From: Hermatobates lingyangjiaoensis
Taxonomy: Eukaryota > Arthropoda > Insecta > Hemiptera > Hermatobatidae
Assembly: GCA_026182355.1 (NCBI GenBank)
Contig: JAPFBL010000002.1
Location: 1,240,001-1,304,000, forward strand
Direction: 5' to 3'
Length of the DNA: 64,000 nt
Each line of letters begins with the position of its first letter. The stretch's first letter is position 1. The translations under genes and the position numbers were made by a program. Positions 23,760 to 34,810 of this stretch are shown piece after piece. The notes under the pieces are model-generated. The model saw only the letters and a program-made list of their open reading frames with translations, was not told where the DNA came from and made no database searches.

Positions 23760-24380
23760 GCGGCGTAGGTCTGGTTAGTTATAATTCAAACGGTCTCAGG
23801 TGATGTTATTTTAAAATCTTTTATAGGTCTTAATAGGAATAATTACTACATTCTTATATACATAATTCTATTATACTTCACCTTGAGTGTATTATACCAA
23901 ACTGTTGTAATGAAGGTTATCATAGGAATTAATGTACCTTCATAAATTATGAAGACAGGAACAAGTCAGCTGTAAACCTTAGCTGAAAAAGAAGGAAATT
24001 TATAAGGTTCAGAAATTTTTCCGTAATTCAAGTGACATGTTTGCTCCAATTTAATTTCCTATCGAATATTATTTCTAAATTATTCAGTTTCTTTACAACT
24101 TAAAATTTGTTGATAACTATAGACATTAATAGATCTCTGTCTACTAGTTTGCGAATAGAAGAATCTTTGTTTCCAACTATTGAATAGCACTTTATGCTGA
24201 CTACACATCTCGACTATAGCACTTAGTTTAAAATGATGTAGTTGATCATTTTAAGACTATCTTAAGAGTACTCGTATTTGCTAATCCAGTCACCAACGAG
24301 TAGCCAGGCAAATCCTTTTTTGATAACAAATCGTTCAGAGACCTGGACACCTCAAAATCCTGGTGAGTATCCTTTTGTGG
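23760..24380. other. No gene recognised
   Basis: AT-rich sequence without ORF or repeat match. Confidence 0.3.
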
Positions 24381-24385
24381 ATTTA

Positions 24386-24560
24386 CTATTTTTTTACTAC
24401 AAGTAAAACATAGCATTTATGAAAAAAATCAATCTTGACGGATTTACATGTTTTGGGATCCATGAAGTCTATTTTTGATGATGATGATCAGTGTTTGAAT
24501 GTTAGTGGCTTTGTGTGTGTGGGTGTGGGTATGTGGGTGATTTGTGTATCTCTGTGTCCC
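24386..24560 (+). repeat. Degenerate family A start fragment
   Basis: TTTTTTTACTACAAGTAAAA, ATGAAAAAAATCAATCTTGA, CGGATTTACATGTTTTG and a GTGTGGGTGTGGG run reproduce the first 170 bases of family A. Confidence 0.6.
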
Positions 24561-24992
24561 TGTTTTGGCGGTTATGCACCATGCTCTTTAAACTGGTGAA
24601 AGACGGTTAAACGAGACTACTCTGACCTGCATTGCCTTTTATTCTCTTTCTTTGCCCTTTATGCTCTTTAGAATACCTCTCTTGCCTTCCTCCCTCCCTC
24701 AGTCAGATATACGATTTCACTTGTTTCAGTTTGAGTGTACTCTTACAAAGACCAGTTCTTTCGGTTGAAAGGATTTAGTCAGATTTATGAATTTCTTTCT
24801 GTAGTTTAAACGTTTTATATATATATATAGAGTTTCATGAATTTTACTATTAAGCCCAACTCACTTTTACAATACTTTAGTAAATCAACCATTACTATGT
24901 TTGCAAGAACCGGTGATATTGGAGAGCCCATAGGTAATCCAAACTTTTATTTATAGATTTATCCATTCTAAATCTTATTTGTGAAGCTCGAA

Positions 24993-25313
24993 CTATAGTT
25001 TATCGGGACTCGGTCAGTTCTTCAGGATCAAATTAAACTCTCATTGCCAACATTTCGGTCTTATTTAAAACCTTTTTCATAGGCAGAAGTATAAATTTTG
25101 AAACAGAAAAACTAAGTATTACATTACAAATTATTTTACAAAGAAAAATAGTATGGCATTTTTCTTTGTAAAATAATTTGTAATGTAATACTTAGTTTTT
25201 CTGTTTCAAAATTTATACTTCTGCCTATGAAAAAGTTTTAAATAAGACCGAAATGTAGGCAATGAGAGTTTAATTTGATCCTGAAGAACTGACCGAGTCC
25301 CGATAAACTGTAG
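24993..25313. repeat. Hairpin element, about 157-base arms
   Basis: 24993-25149 and 25158-25313 are nearly perfect reverse complements around an 8-base loop. The arms start CTATAGTTTATCGGGACTCG. Single arms or looser pairs of the same family occur at 1970-2045 and 47427-47826. It is followed by ATTTTATGAATATTTATATA-type microsatellite text. Confidence 0.8.
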
Positions 25314-25359
25314 TTTTGTTTCTATTCCACGGTCGATACTTTTATGAATATTTATATAT

Positions 25360-25495
25360 ATCAATGATCAAACCGCAAACAATTAAGTAAATCGGTGAAA
25401 ATCTTAGTCTCTTTCCCATTTCTTATTGTGGTTTGATCATTGATTGTTATTTCACGTGTTTATGTGAAATCTTTTTATATATATATATATGTATA
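25360..25495 (+). repeat. CTGACGAAG-family repeat copy
   Basis: Contains CTTATTGTGGTTTGATCATT and TTTCACGTGTTTATGTGAAA followed by a TA run, with the complementary arm (TCAATGATCAAACCGCAA) at its left. The central hammerhead-like part is lost. Confidence 0.65.
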
Positions 25496-26045
25496 TTTTG
25501 AACCAACAGAAAATGATCCCTAGGTGATAAAAATAGTTCAAGATGAGAAAAGATATACAAGTAAGAAAATAAAACTAAAAATGTAGGAAAAATTTCTTTG
25601 TGGTTGAGGTTTCTTCAGTAAAATATAGAAGATGCTCAATAAAGATAGAAGTAGAAAAAGAGGAAAGACAGAGAAAAAACTTAATAGCAGTGCCAAGCTT
25701 ATGAGGACCAGAAAAAGGTAGCAATAAAAAAGGCAGTTTGACGCCGATCCTTCTTAGGTCCAGACGGTGAAACATCTCAGCAGGTAAAATAGGATTCTCT
25801 GTTAAATTAGATGGATATGTAGGTTTCGAAAATTTGTCTTCTAAACTCTTTATGTGAATTTTCTGTCCTTTAAAATACCTACAAATTTGATGTTTACGAT
25901 AGAGGGATATTTCAGAACAACTTTCTTAATATTAAGGGAAATGTAACGTCTCTAATGAATGTAATGCTTTAAAAACTTTAGTCTGTTTCATATTGAATAA
26001 TATATTTGATAGAATAATTGAAGAACTTTTTTATTTATTGTAAGA
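25496..26045. other. No gene recognised
   Basis: The minus-strand open frame at 25575-25775 (66 codons) has no recognisable motif. Confidence 0.3.
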
Positions 26046-26049
26046 AACA

Positions 26050-26420
26050 TATTTCAAGTTAGTGTAGTAATAGTGAAAAAAATCGATTTCAAGGGTTTAC
26101 ACATTTAGGTCACTTGAATGTATGTGTGGCATTTTTTTGATATTATACTCGTATGTTTGTGTAAGTTGGTGGGTGTGTAACAAAAAAGGTTAGCAATGCG
26201 ATAGGATATTATGAAATTCGATGTATTCTATTTCGTTTGACATATCTTAGTTAGTCCGTAGTGAGGAAGATATATAGATTTTGAGCAATTTAGAATCATA
26301 GGAAAGGTACGTTATCTTATATGACATCAAACATATGCGATTTTTTCCTGCTGCCCTGGCAATCATGAAAATTTAAAATTCTTCTCGTAACGTAAGTGAA
26401 CTATTGAGAGTCAAAAAAAA
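26050..26420 (+). repeat. Strongly degenerate family A copy
   Basis: GTGAAAAAAATCGATTTCAA, GTTTGTGTAAGTTGGTGGGT and GGTTAGCAATGCGATAGG follow the family A order. It ends before a poly-A run at 26415-26430. Confidence 0.45.
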
Positions 26421-26429
26421 AAAAAAAAA

Positions 26430-26790
26430 TTGTGAGTTTTGAATAAAAGTCACGATTTTAATTTGTGACTTAAATTAAAGTTTAATTTAAAGTCACAAAC
26501 TGAACTTAAATTAAACATTAAGCTTAAATTAGTTTAAACTTAATTTAAAGTAATTGAATTAAGTTTAATTATTCAGTAATTTAATTAAAGTTAATTATTC
26601 ATTAGTATTAATGAATAATTAATGTATTCAATTAATCATTCATTAATTGAATACATTCATTCAAATAATTACATTAATAAATGTATTTTACTTATAAACC
26701 TGGTATTAAGTCTAAAAGACTATAAGACTAAATAGTTTACTAACTATAAGACTAAATAGTTAGTCTTATCTAACTAACTATTTAGTTAGT
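26430..26790. repeat. Cluster of short AT-rich palindromes
   Basis: Overlapping inverted repeats built from words such as TTTAATTTAAAGTCACAAA, ATTAATGAATAATTAATG, ATTCAATTAATCATTCATT and TAACTAACTATTTAGTTAG. It is low-complexity sequence with strong potential for secondary structure, and there is no ORF. Confidence 0.6.
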
Positions 26791-27151
26791 TTTGATAAGA
26801 GGCGAAAATTAAAACTATTACTTCTACTAGTGATCATCTATCGGGTATTCTTACCTCTGTTTTAAAAGAAAGAAAAAACTTTATATGAATAATAATAAAG
26901 TAGTAATGGTCGGAAGCAAGTTTTATGAAAACAGTTTTAGTAGAATGATTGTTATTTAAATGTTTAAATTAGAAATATATTTAAATGAATTCTAAGGGAG
27001 CACTATTATTATTATTATTAATATTAATAATATATCATACTGCTTTCTAGGTAGGGTTATAAGTATTTATTTTCTGCATCAGTTATATTATACAGAGTGC
27101 AGAAAAATCACAATTAAACACGTGATGCAATCAATGATGTCCCAATCACAA

Positions 27152-27319
27152 CGAAAAAGAAAAACAAAAGAAATAAATGTTCTTGGGCCTTTCACTTTAT
27201 GACATCAGAGAGAAAGAACGTAAGAAAAAAAACCTTTTTCTTTTTCTTACTTTGTTTACTCTCTAATGACATAAAGTGAAAGGCCTCAGAGTATTTATTT
27301 CTTTTGTTTTTCTTTTTCG
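27152..27319. repeat. 168-base hairpin
   Basis: Left arm starts CGAAAAAGAAAAACAAAAGA; right arm ends with its complement at 27319. The middle parts (TTTCACTTTATGACATCAGA against CTCTAATGACATAAAGTGAA) pair with a few mismatches. Resembles the other hairpin MITEs in layout but is a different family. Confidence 0.75.
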
Positions 27320-29600
27320 ATATAGTTTGGACTTCATTATACCGAGTATATGGGAATCAAGGGAATGCATATCGATGAATAACTTTAAGTTATATGTTGG
27401 TGAAGTCTTCAGTAATGGAAATAAACTTGCTAATGAATCATTTTAAAAAATAATAGAATTTAAAGTTAAAGTGTATAAAATGTTATTGTAAGAATGGAGA
27501 GGAAAAATTGTTATTTTGATTGATGCTGATATTAGGAATATAATTTAAAAAATATGAAGTTGTTGAATTAAATTTAGCTTAAATAAAATTAATGATTAAA
27601 AAAACAATTACGTAAAAAATGATGTAGAGAAATTGTGTGAACTAATAAAGATATATACCATTCATTAGCTGCGAGCGTATTTACTGCTAATGGGAAAGTT
27701 AAAGATATTGGCCTTTACACAAGTGTTGGAACTGTATCAGTAGTCAGCAAACTTCATCAAAAGAGCAGTATTTACTCTATTAGTAGTTCAGGATTTAAAT
27801 TGCTTTTGACGCACTCAATTTTTTTTAAAAAAAACCAGTTATAAAAGATTATTGAAACCAATATCATTGAATTAACGATTTACCAAACTTTTTAATCATA
27901 TTTCATAATACAAATTACATGTGGATTAAAATTATAATAATACACTACAACAACAACATTTAACATTTAAAGTTACTGAACTCTTTGAGTGTAGTTTGGT
28001 CAAAAACTCAACTCTGTCTTCCGACGTTTAGAAAATATATATTTTCATTATGAAAGCTACAAGGATTATTAATACTTTTCACTGGTCCTTAATAAAAGAT
28101 GAACGTATGATTATAATGCTTGTTAAGGTTCATTATAGTTATTACTTTCGGTAAGAATAGATAAGATTTATGCTGCGTTTTAAATGATATGATTTCGGGT
28201 TCTTAGGGTAAAGTCACCTTTTTACTTATTTCTATTAAAGTTCAAGCTTGAATTATATCATTGTTATAGAGATTGACGTTCAAAGGTAAAGAAAAGAAAT
28301 ATATTCTTGCGTTCGAAAGGTTTAATTTCTGAAAAATAGTATTACAGGTGTTAACGTCATTTTGTCTTCATTCTCAAGTCTTTCAAAGAAGGCACTAATA
28401 TTTAAAATGTATTTTACATGAAACCTGGAAGATTCTTACTCATAAACAAAGAAAACAGCGCGTGGTTCATAAGCCGTAGTTTGAATATTACTTTGCTTGC
28501 ACTATGTTTAGATTTCATTCACTTGTGCTATTAGAAGCGGCATGTTTTACAGTTTAATTAAGAAGATTCCAAAACACGTACATTTCAAACTAAATGTGAA
28601 GTTTTACATTTGCAAAGACGAATTATGTTCAATAATTAAGACAAAACATAACAATTATCGTAGTGAAGTTTCTGTCAGAAGTCATGTATTGCTTCTATAT
28701 TTATGATACAATTTAATTTACATTATTTATTGTTTTGATACAATTTGGCTACTAACAATAATAATATTATGTCCAACTATTGTATTGTTACCTCGGGCGA
28801 AATACGAGTACTTAATTCTTTGATTTTTTTTTGGAAGACTTCTAAGAACCCTAATAATAATAGGTTAAATATTTTATTGTTCACATAATTGGTAAAATAG
28901 TTGTAGATTTATATTCACAATAAAATAATTCAATAATTAAATTAATTAACATTAGTTTGGATATCACATTAACTTATGGTTGAGATAGTAAATGCATAAA
29001 TAAACAACTTTACTGCTTTTCAAGTTGTAACCTTCATTTTTTCATCTACAAGTTATTCATAATGATACTTTGTTCCTTTTGTTTGCTAAATATATTTTTA
29101 AATATCGGTTGAAACAATAATATTTAAAAGTGGAAACAGCTAAATTCTTGTTTTTGTGAGAAAGTTGTAGTTTTTCTAACTAAATGACGCAATGCGCCAA
29201 ATAGCGCCTTAGTCAGTTTCCTTTGATATCGGTGATGGGTGTTAAGAAATTTTACAAATTTTAATATCAATTTAAATAAAAAGAAAAATTCAGACAGTTA
29301 AACTGTTATCAATAGTATTTTTGGTTCTAAATTATGTGAATTTTAATCTTTTTTCCTTATACTGTCAAAATATATTCTTTAATCAAAACTTGTCAGTTAT
29401 TTTCATATAAACTATGAGGTGATTATAGACTTTATGTTTGGTTTACTGTTTATTGAGTAAACACAAATTTCAGTGCTATTAAGTATATCATGAAATTGAT
29501 TCCTGACAAGAAATAATAACTTTACTTTCTAATATAATTCATGGTATATTCGAGCTATCCATGAGACCAAATTGAAGAATGTTGTTGACTGTGGAGAGTT
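27320..29600. other. No gene or repeat recognised
   Basis: About 2.3 kb of AT-rich sequence. No ORF, RNA gene or match to other parts of the window was found. Confidence 0.35.
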
Positions 29601-29609
29601 AATGAGTTT

Positions 29610-29700
29610 AGTGGCTTAGCAAAGGGGAACGGAGAGGGGTGTTCCGCCCCGGGCACCACGTGCCAAGAGGCGGCATATTGAGGGGTGTCAAATATAGACC
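29610..29700. repeat. GC-rich repeat fragment
   Basis: GGGGTGTTCCGCCCCGGGCA then CCACGTGCCAAGAGGCGGCA. The composition is unlike its flanks and resembles a remnant of a transposable element that I cannot name. Confidence 0.35.
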
Positions 29701-29749
29701 TATAAAATAAACCTAACAAATATGTCATAAATATCTTGAGGGTATACAC

Positions 29750-29935
29750 TCAAATAATCGTGACAATCGTGTTGTTGGTTTTATTTTAATGTGGTTATCG
29801 TTTCTAAAATCAATATTATAATTTAAGGGAGTGATTAACTCCGTAATTTTCTTTGAGAAGTATATCTTTTAGTTTTTGGTTTTAGTTTTGCCAAAAATCT
29901 ATAGCCTTTTAAAGGTGATTGCTGCTAATTTTTTC
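29750..29935. repeat. Family B (reverse) and family F fragments, adjacent
   Basis: GGTTTTATTTTAATGTGGTT is the reverse complement of the family B core. GCCAAAAATCTATAGCCTTT and AGGTGATTGC (29895-29925) match family F. Confidence 0.45.
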
Positions 29936-29999
29936 GATTTTAATATCGATTATTTTTCTATTTTTCTTCGATTAATAAAATCGAAGAAAAAATGCACTG

Positions 30000-30110
30000 A
30001 AAAAAAACACTAGCAAAAACTCAGTTCTGATTATTACGGCCGTCATTATCAGGAGCAGATATCGAATATTAAAGTGATTCTTGGCCAGTGTTTTCTGAGC
30101 GCTTTGTGTT
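30000..30110. repeat. Decayed microsatellite-linked repeat
   Basis: CAAAAACTCAGTTCTGATTA, CGTCATTATCAGGAGCAGAT and ATCGAATATTAAAGTGATTC follow the order of the CTGATGA/GAAATAT-type repeats, without flanking microsatellite. Confidence 0.35.
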
Positions 30111-30483
30111 TGGTATTATAAATTCTTATAATAGTTCGTCTCTCAATTCTTTACATGCTGTCACTGATTTAAGGCTTTATAATGGGTAAAAAGTAAACGT
30201 TATAATGGGTGTTTGGCACAAATATTAAACAAGAAGTCACTCCATTGTTTGCAAAGTACTATACGTTTTTAAATTTTGTAAAATTATTTTCTAAAAAAAA
30301 CAACGTTTGTCCTGACAGCTGTTATGTTAATAATTAAATACTAAATTAGGTGTAACCAAAGTTAGCACGACGCTCATTGACTTTAGGCAGTACGAAGTTC
30401 GCTGGGTCAGTTAGTATCTAATTATTAATATAATAGCTGACAGGATAGACGTTGTCCTGTCTTGTCTATAAATACTCAATTCT

Positions 30484-31085
30484 TTATGGTAGTGCATTTG
30501 GACACACAATATTTTTTGCATTTCCTTTTCATGTGTATACAAATAAATCAAAAGATTTTCCTAGATTTAGGCAGGCCACATGCAGCTGTCCATGTGAGAA
30601 GAAGCATGGATTTTCCTAATTCAGTCCACACCTTGCAGCGATTGTCCTTGAGCTTTGTTCATGGCCATTGCAAAGACGAGACGCACCGGAAACTGCAAAC
30701 GTTTGAATTCGAATGGCATGTCTATTGGAAACATTGGCATGCGTGACAACAAGTACATCATCGTCTTTAAACCTTCCGTTTAAAATTATACCTTCAATTG
30801 TGTTGTCATCAACTTTTTCACCAAAAGTCTGGTACCATTGCATAGTTATGTTGGTTTGATGTTTCATAGAAGAATAATAGGGACAACAATTTTTAATTCT
30901 AGTACATGCATACTTGGCAAATCACAAATGAGTTTAGGAATTCAGTTGGATAATTGACAACTTGCTCTTCATTCATTACATTTTGATGGACTTGTACACT
31001 GTCATGTTGCCTGGAATTTCGTTTTGAATGCTGCAATTGATTGTATTGACGTCATTGATTTTGGTTGATAATATAGCCCCGTACA
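30484..31085 (-). pseudogene. Helitron (RepHel) helicase C-terminal remnant
   Basis: Minus-strand reading gives, in order, AILSTKINDVNTINCSIQNEI, the piece NEEQVVNYPTEFLNS in another frame, LELKIVVPIILL, LCNGTRLLVKKL, MPFEFKRLQFPVRLVFAMAM followed by NKAQGQSLQGV, then SHGQLHVAC and finally KNIVCPNALP with a stop. These are the C-terminal Pif1-type helicase blocks of the Helitron Rep/helicase protein, including the KAQGQ and HGQL-VA motifs. Helitrons are rolling-circle DNA transposons. At least five in-frame stops and several frameshifts show that it is inactive; the Rep domain and N-terminal helicase motifs were not found upstream (plus-strand 31085 onward). Open frames at 30462-30746 (+) and 30616-30867 (-) are shadows of it. 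Confidence 0.88.
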
Positions 31086-31560
31086 CTGATATTGTAATTT
31101 TAAATTCTGTAATTTTGCGCTATATTTGGAAAAATTTTGTCATTTCTTTCAAATAATTATTTTTCTTTTAGATTAGAAAATGATAATAAGTTAAATAATA
31201 TGATATGTTAAATAATAGATATGTCTCTAGGAAATCAATAAATGATTAGAACAAGCAATATGTTTTAACAATGCATATCGGAATCTTTAAACTATACACA
31301 GTCAGTAACACTAATAGCGATTCAACATTTATAATTATAAATGTGCAAATTAATTAATATTATGAAAAACATTAAAATAACTTCGGACTTTACTATGTGA
31401 ACCTATACAGAGCTAGTGGGAATGTCGTGCTACTTAAAGTTAGTATGTGTAAGGGAAAAATATGTACCGTGTTCTACAACTAAGTGGCTGGCTACATGTA
31501 ATGCGAAAAATCATTGAAATGATTTTTACAAGAACATATGTGTATTATGTGTCAGCATCT
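31086..31560. other. No gene recognised
   Basis: AT-rich. It could include more of the decayed Helitron, but I found no recognisable block. Confidence 0.3.
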
Positions 31561-31569
31561 AAATCACAG

Positions 31570-31665
31570 TAAGAATTACAGATAAATGACTGAGATCTTT
31601 CAACTGCTGTAAGTGGCACTCTGACGAAGACCACAGTTTTAGTTAAAAAATCTTAGTCAGTTTTT
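31570..31665. repeat. Decayed CTGACGAAG-family repeat
   Basis: GACTGAGATCTTTCAACTGC at the left and CTCTGACGAAGACCACAG at 31620-31637, then AAAAATCTTAGTCAG. This is a shortened hairpin of the family. Confidence 0.6.
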
Positions 31666-31889
31666 TACAATTATTATTGCCGTTTTGACAATTGATTTTT
31701 ATTTCATATGGTTGCTGTAAACTCTTCTTTTATTGATTTATATAATATATTATTATATATAATATTTCATTGAATAACTGACCGTATTTCACTGATGTCA
31801 TTTTCTTCACCAGTTTTTCGAGGTTTCTAAATACCTTCTTCTTTTCTTTATGAAAACGTTGGAGAATATTAATTAGGGGGAAACCGTCT

Positions 31890-32223
31890 GTTCAATACAC
31901 TAACCTGTTTTGATCTATTGCCGTGTACCTGGATTTTTTCAAATCATACCACGGAATATAGCAGAGCAGGTCGATGTTTTTAACGTGGTGCCCTTTAGCC
32001 ATTCGGCGTAGTACCAGCGACACCCGAAAGGTGAAACCGCCAGGACGCCGCCGAATGCCCGAGGTGGACCTCGCGGAGGCGGGCATCCACGACTGACATC
32101 ACGCAATTAAACCTAAAAGTACATTAAAACTTTGAACGTCCGTCTCATTATGCAATATACCTCTATTGTATAGACTGTGTTAATATGACTCTGGGCTGAG
32201 GAGTCAGGTTCAATACACTAACC
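31890..32223. other. GC-rich insert between short direct repeats
   Basis: The word TTCAATACACTAACC occurs near 31891 and again near 32209, bracketing a block with a GC-rich centre (31995-32090, for example GAGGTGGACCTCGCGGAGGC). This could be an insertion with a target-site duplication. The minus-strand frame at 31892-32086 (64 codons) has no domain that I recognise. Confidence 0.3.
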
Positions 32224-32279
32224 GTTTGTATTTATTCTAATGTTTGATCTATTAATAGATCAGAGAAGACGTTAACTTG

Positions 32280-32460
32280 TACGATGTGTCAGGTACTCGT
32301 TAAAGATCTCTACCCTAAACACAATTGAGTTGGGAAAAATTTAGGACTCCCAATGTAGATTGTTCGTAGTGTAGTATGAATCAGGACCAACCTTTAGCCT
32401 GTATGTGTTCTGTCTTGGGTCGGCGATTGCAGCCTAATCTAACCTCTTAAGTTTTTAAGT
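32280..32460 (+). repeat. SINE body fragment (forward)
   Basis: TCAGGTACTCGTTAAAGATC, AGGACTCCCAATGTAGATTG and AATCAGGACCAACCTTTAGCC are the complement of the body in the copies at 15266-15548 and 58315-58550. The tRNA-like head is absent. Confidence 0.6.
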
Positions 32461-32469
32461 CATAATTAT

Positions 32470-34560
32470 GATAAGCAAGTAAAAAGAGTTTTTCTTAAAA
32501 CACGCTATAAGGGTTGCTGGTGGAGAAGGTACACATCTTTGACTTCTCTCAGCAAGTCTGAGTCCAGTTGTGCGATTATGTAATTGTATATCGTTTGGTA
32601 TTAATTATTGCATGCCAGATCAAATTACTTTTTAATTTTGGAAGTTAACTATGATTCCGGTTACTTATTTTAGCGCTAACCGTCGTAACTGTTTGAGAAC
32701 TGTTTTCATTTACATTTACAACTAGTATCATTCAGAAGTCCGGGTCACCAAGTTAGTTAGTAGTTAATGGGTTGAATGAACCCATTTCAGCAATTGTGTC
32801 AAGAAGAAAACTATATTTTTATAGCTTAAAACAACAATCTTTAATTGTTCCTGATACAATCAGACTCTTACCACGTTCACAGTGTTGCCACTCAACAATT
32901 TCATAGCGAAAAAAGTTAATGAAAAGTAGATAATGAACCAAAGTAATAGCGACAATATTAAGGTTATCGTGGAAACATTTTTACTTTTAGTAGAGCTCGA
33001 AATATTTTTTTCAGTTATTAATTTCTTGGTTTAAATGTTCTTGCGATAGAAATTACATTTTAAGGGAATCGTTAACAGTCTAACCGCATTCAAAGCGTTA
33101 AATATTTATTTGGTGTTGTTTAACAACAAATAGAGATTAATTGTTTTATTTACATCTATATTCAAAACGTTTTTGAATTGGACAGAGTGCTATGATGTTA
33201 ATGGTTTAAGAAAATCATGAAATAAGAAGAAATTACTGAGGTTCTAATTTCATAACAGAGAAATTGGTTTCTTTTGTTGTTACCTGTTTTCATTCGCGTG
33301 TTTTGTTAGCAAGTTATGTTTGGAAAAACAGAACAAAGGTTATCTTTTTTGCTGTCTTTTCATGACTTTTGTTAATATTATTAAAGTTTATGCTACAATT
33401 CATGATTGCTCCACCGAAAAATTGCAGGTAAAATATTCAATGTAAATATAACCTACTCTTGAAAACCAACAAGTCAAATATTGTCAAATCCATTGTACTG
33501 CAGATTTGTATTTTCTTTTATCTTTTTTTTCTTTCAAATTATTACTTCGTTTAAGCTTTCTTGTTACATGTAGACTTGTTTCATACGTAACATCTGTTTA
33601 AATAAAACTAACAAATATACATAATATTTGACTATCACAATGTTTGGTTATTTTGAGGTTTAGTAGTTGGGCAGTTTAGTAGTTTGTTATCAAGCTTTGT
33701 TTTTTAGTTTAATAGGTATCTGAAAGAACTTTTTTTTCGGGTTTCATAGATTTTATAAGGTGGTAATTTAGTTTTTTTTTCCAGGATTACAGTAAGGAAA
33801 ATGAATTCTAAATAATGTAGGCCCAGTTTCAACTGTAAAACTAGATCAAATTATGAGAATATACTAATAGCAGCACAGTAGATACTTGTTTAATATTACA
33901 TTAGTACCTTCCACATGAAAAAAATCAGGTTCTCCTTTTGAGCGACCATTCAGATAGCGACTCCAGCGTCACTGTCGTTTCTTATGTTGATGCAATCAGC
34001 TGTTTGGAAGCGCCACCTTCTAATGGATGTCGATGATGGCTGTTTTCTTTTTTTATTTTTCAATGTCTGAATTAAAAGAAACAAAAGTTCTATCATGATG
34101 ATATGTATTTTGCTTCTGCATTCAGACGGAGGCAACAATCGTGTTAGCTATTAGAGGTGGTTTGTTTAGATTTTATGTCTCTGACCGTTTAATTTATCTT
34201 ACGGCTTAAGACTTCTGGTTCACTTTTACATTGTAACAAATATTTTAGCTGTCTTTGCATTATGGACAAATATTATAAAAATAATCTGTGTGCATTATGT
34301 TGAGATCTATAATGAAAGTAACCATCTACTAAACATTAAATTTACAAAACTTTAATTACTGAGTTGGTACTTATATTTAAACCTTTTTCACAAAAAAAAA
34401 AAATATTTTTTTTATAGACCATCCAAATAAATTATTTTACTGATATTGCTTATATGTTGGAATCCATTGTCTTGGATGAGTCTTGGAATTATTTTTGAAT
34501 TTAGTGAAAAGAGAGGTTGGGTTGAAAGGATCTTCCCAGAATTGAAGGTGAAATAGCTGT
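32470..34560. other. Unassigned unique-looking sequence
   Basis: No repeat match within the window. 33935-34150 is less AT-rich than its flanks but has no ORF with recognisable residues on either strand. Confidence 0.3.
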
Positions 34561-34810
34561 AAGAAATACGAACCGTTAAAGAAAGAGAGAAAGGGAGTTG
34601 AACAAACAGTGAAATGGTGGCGGATGGGAGGGGAGTATGGGAGAGAGCGTGGGTGTGTTGAGTGGGCTGCTGGCACATCTGTCTCCTAGAGCCCTACCTC
34701 TTCTCTGCCGTCATTAGCTTTCTCTTTGTTCCTGTGATGGACTACGGATTCTTCGAAAGTTTCAACTTTTTCTACCGTTTCCCTTCTGTCCATTTTTTAC
34801 ATTCCTCTAC
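34560..34810. promoter_or_regulatory. Purine-rich then pyrimidine-rich unique block
   Basis: AAAGAAAGAGAGAAAGGGAG and GGGAGGGGAGTATGGGAGAG are followed by CTTCTCTGCC and TTTCTCTTTG tracts. A similar purine-rich block precedes BTB exon 1 at 45960-46080. GAGA-type tracts are common at insect promoters, so an upstream alternative promoter or 5' exon is possible. No initiator, TATA box or coding exon confirms it. Confidence 0.2.

Noticed and set aside
30462..30867. Open frames on both strands near 30.5-30.9 kb
   Set aside because: Neither is the frame of the Helitron helicase; they are shadows of that pseudogene.
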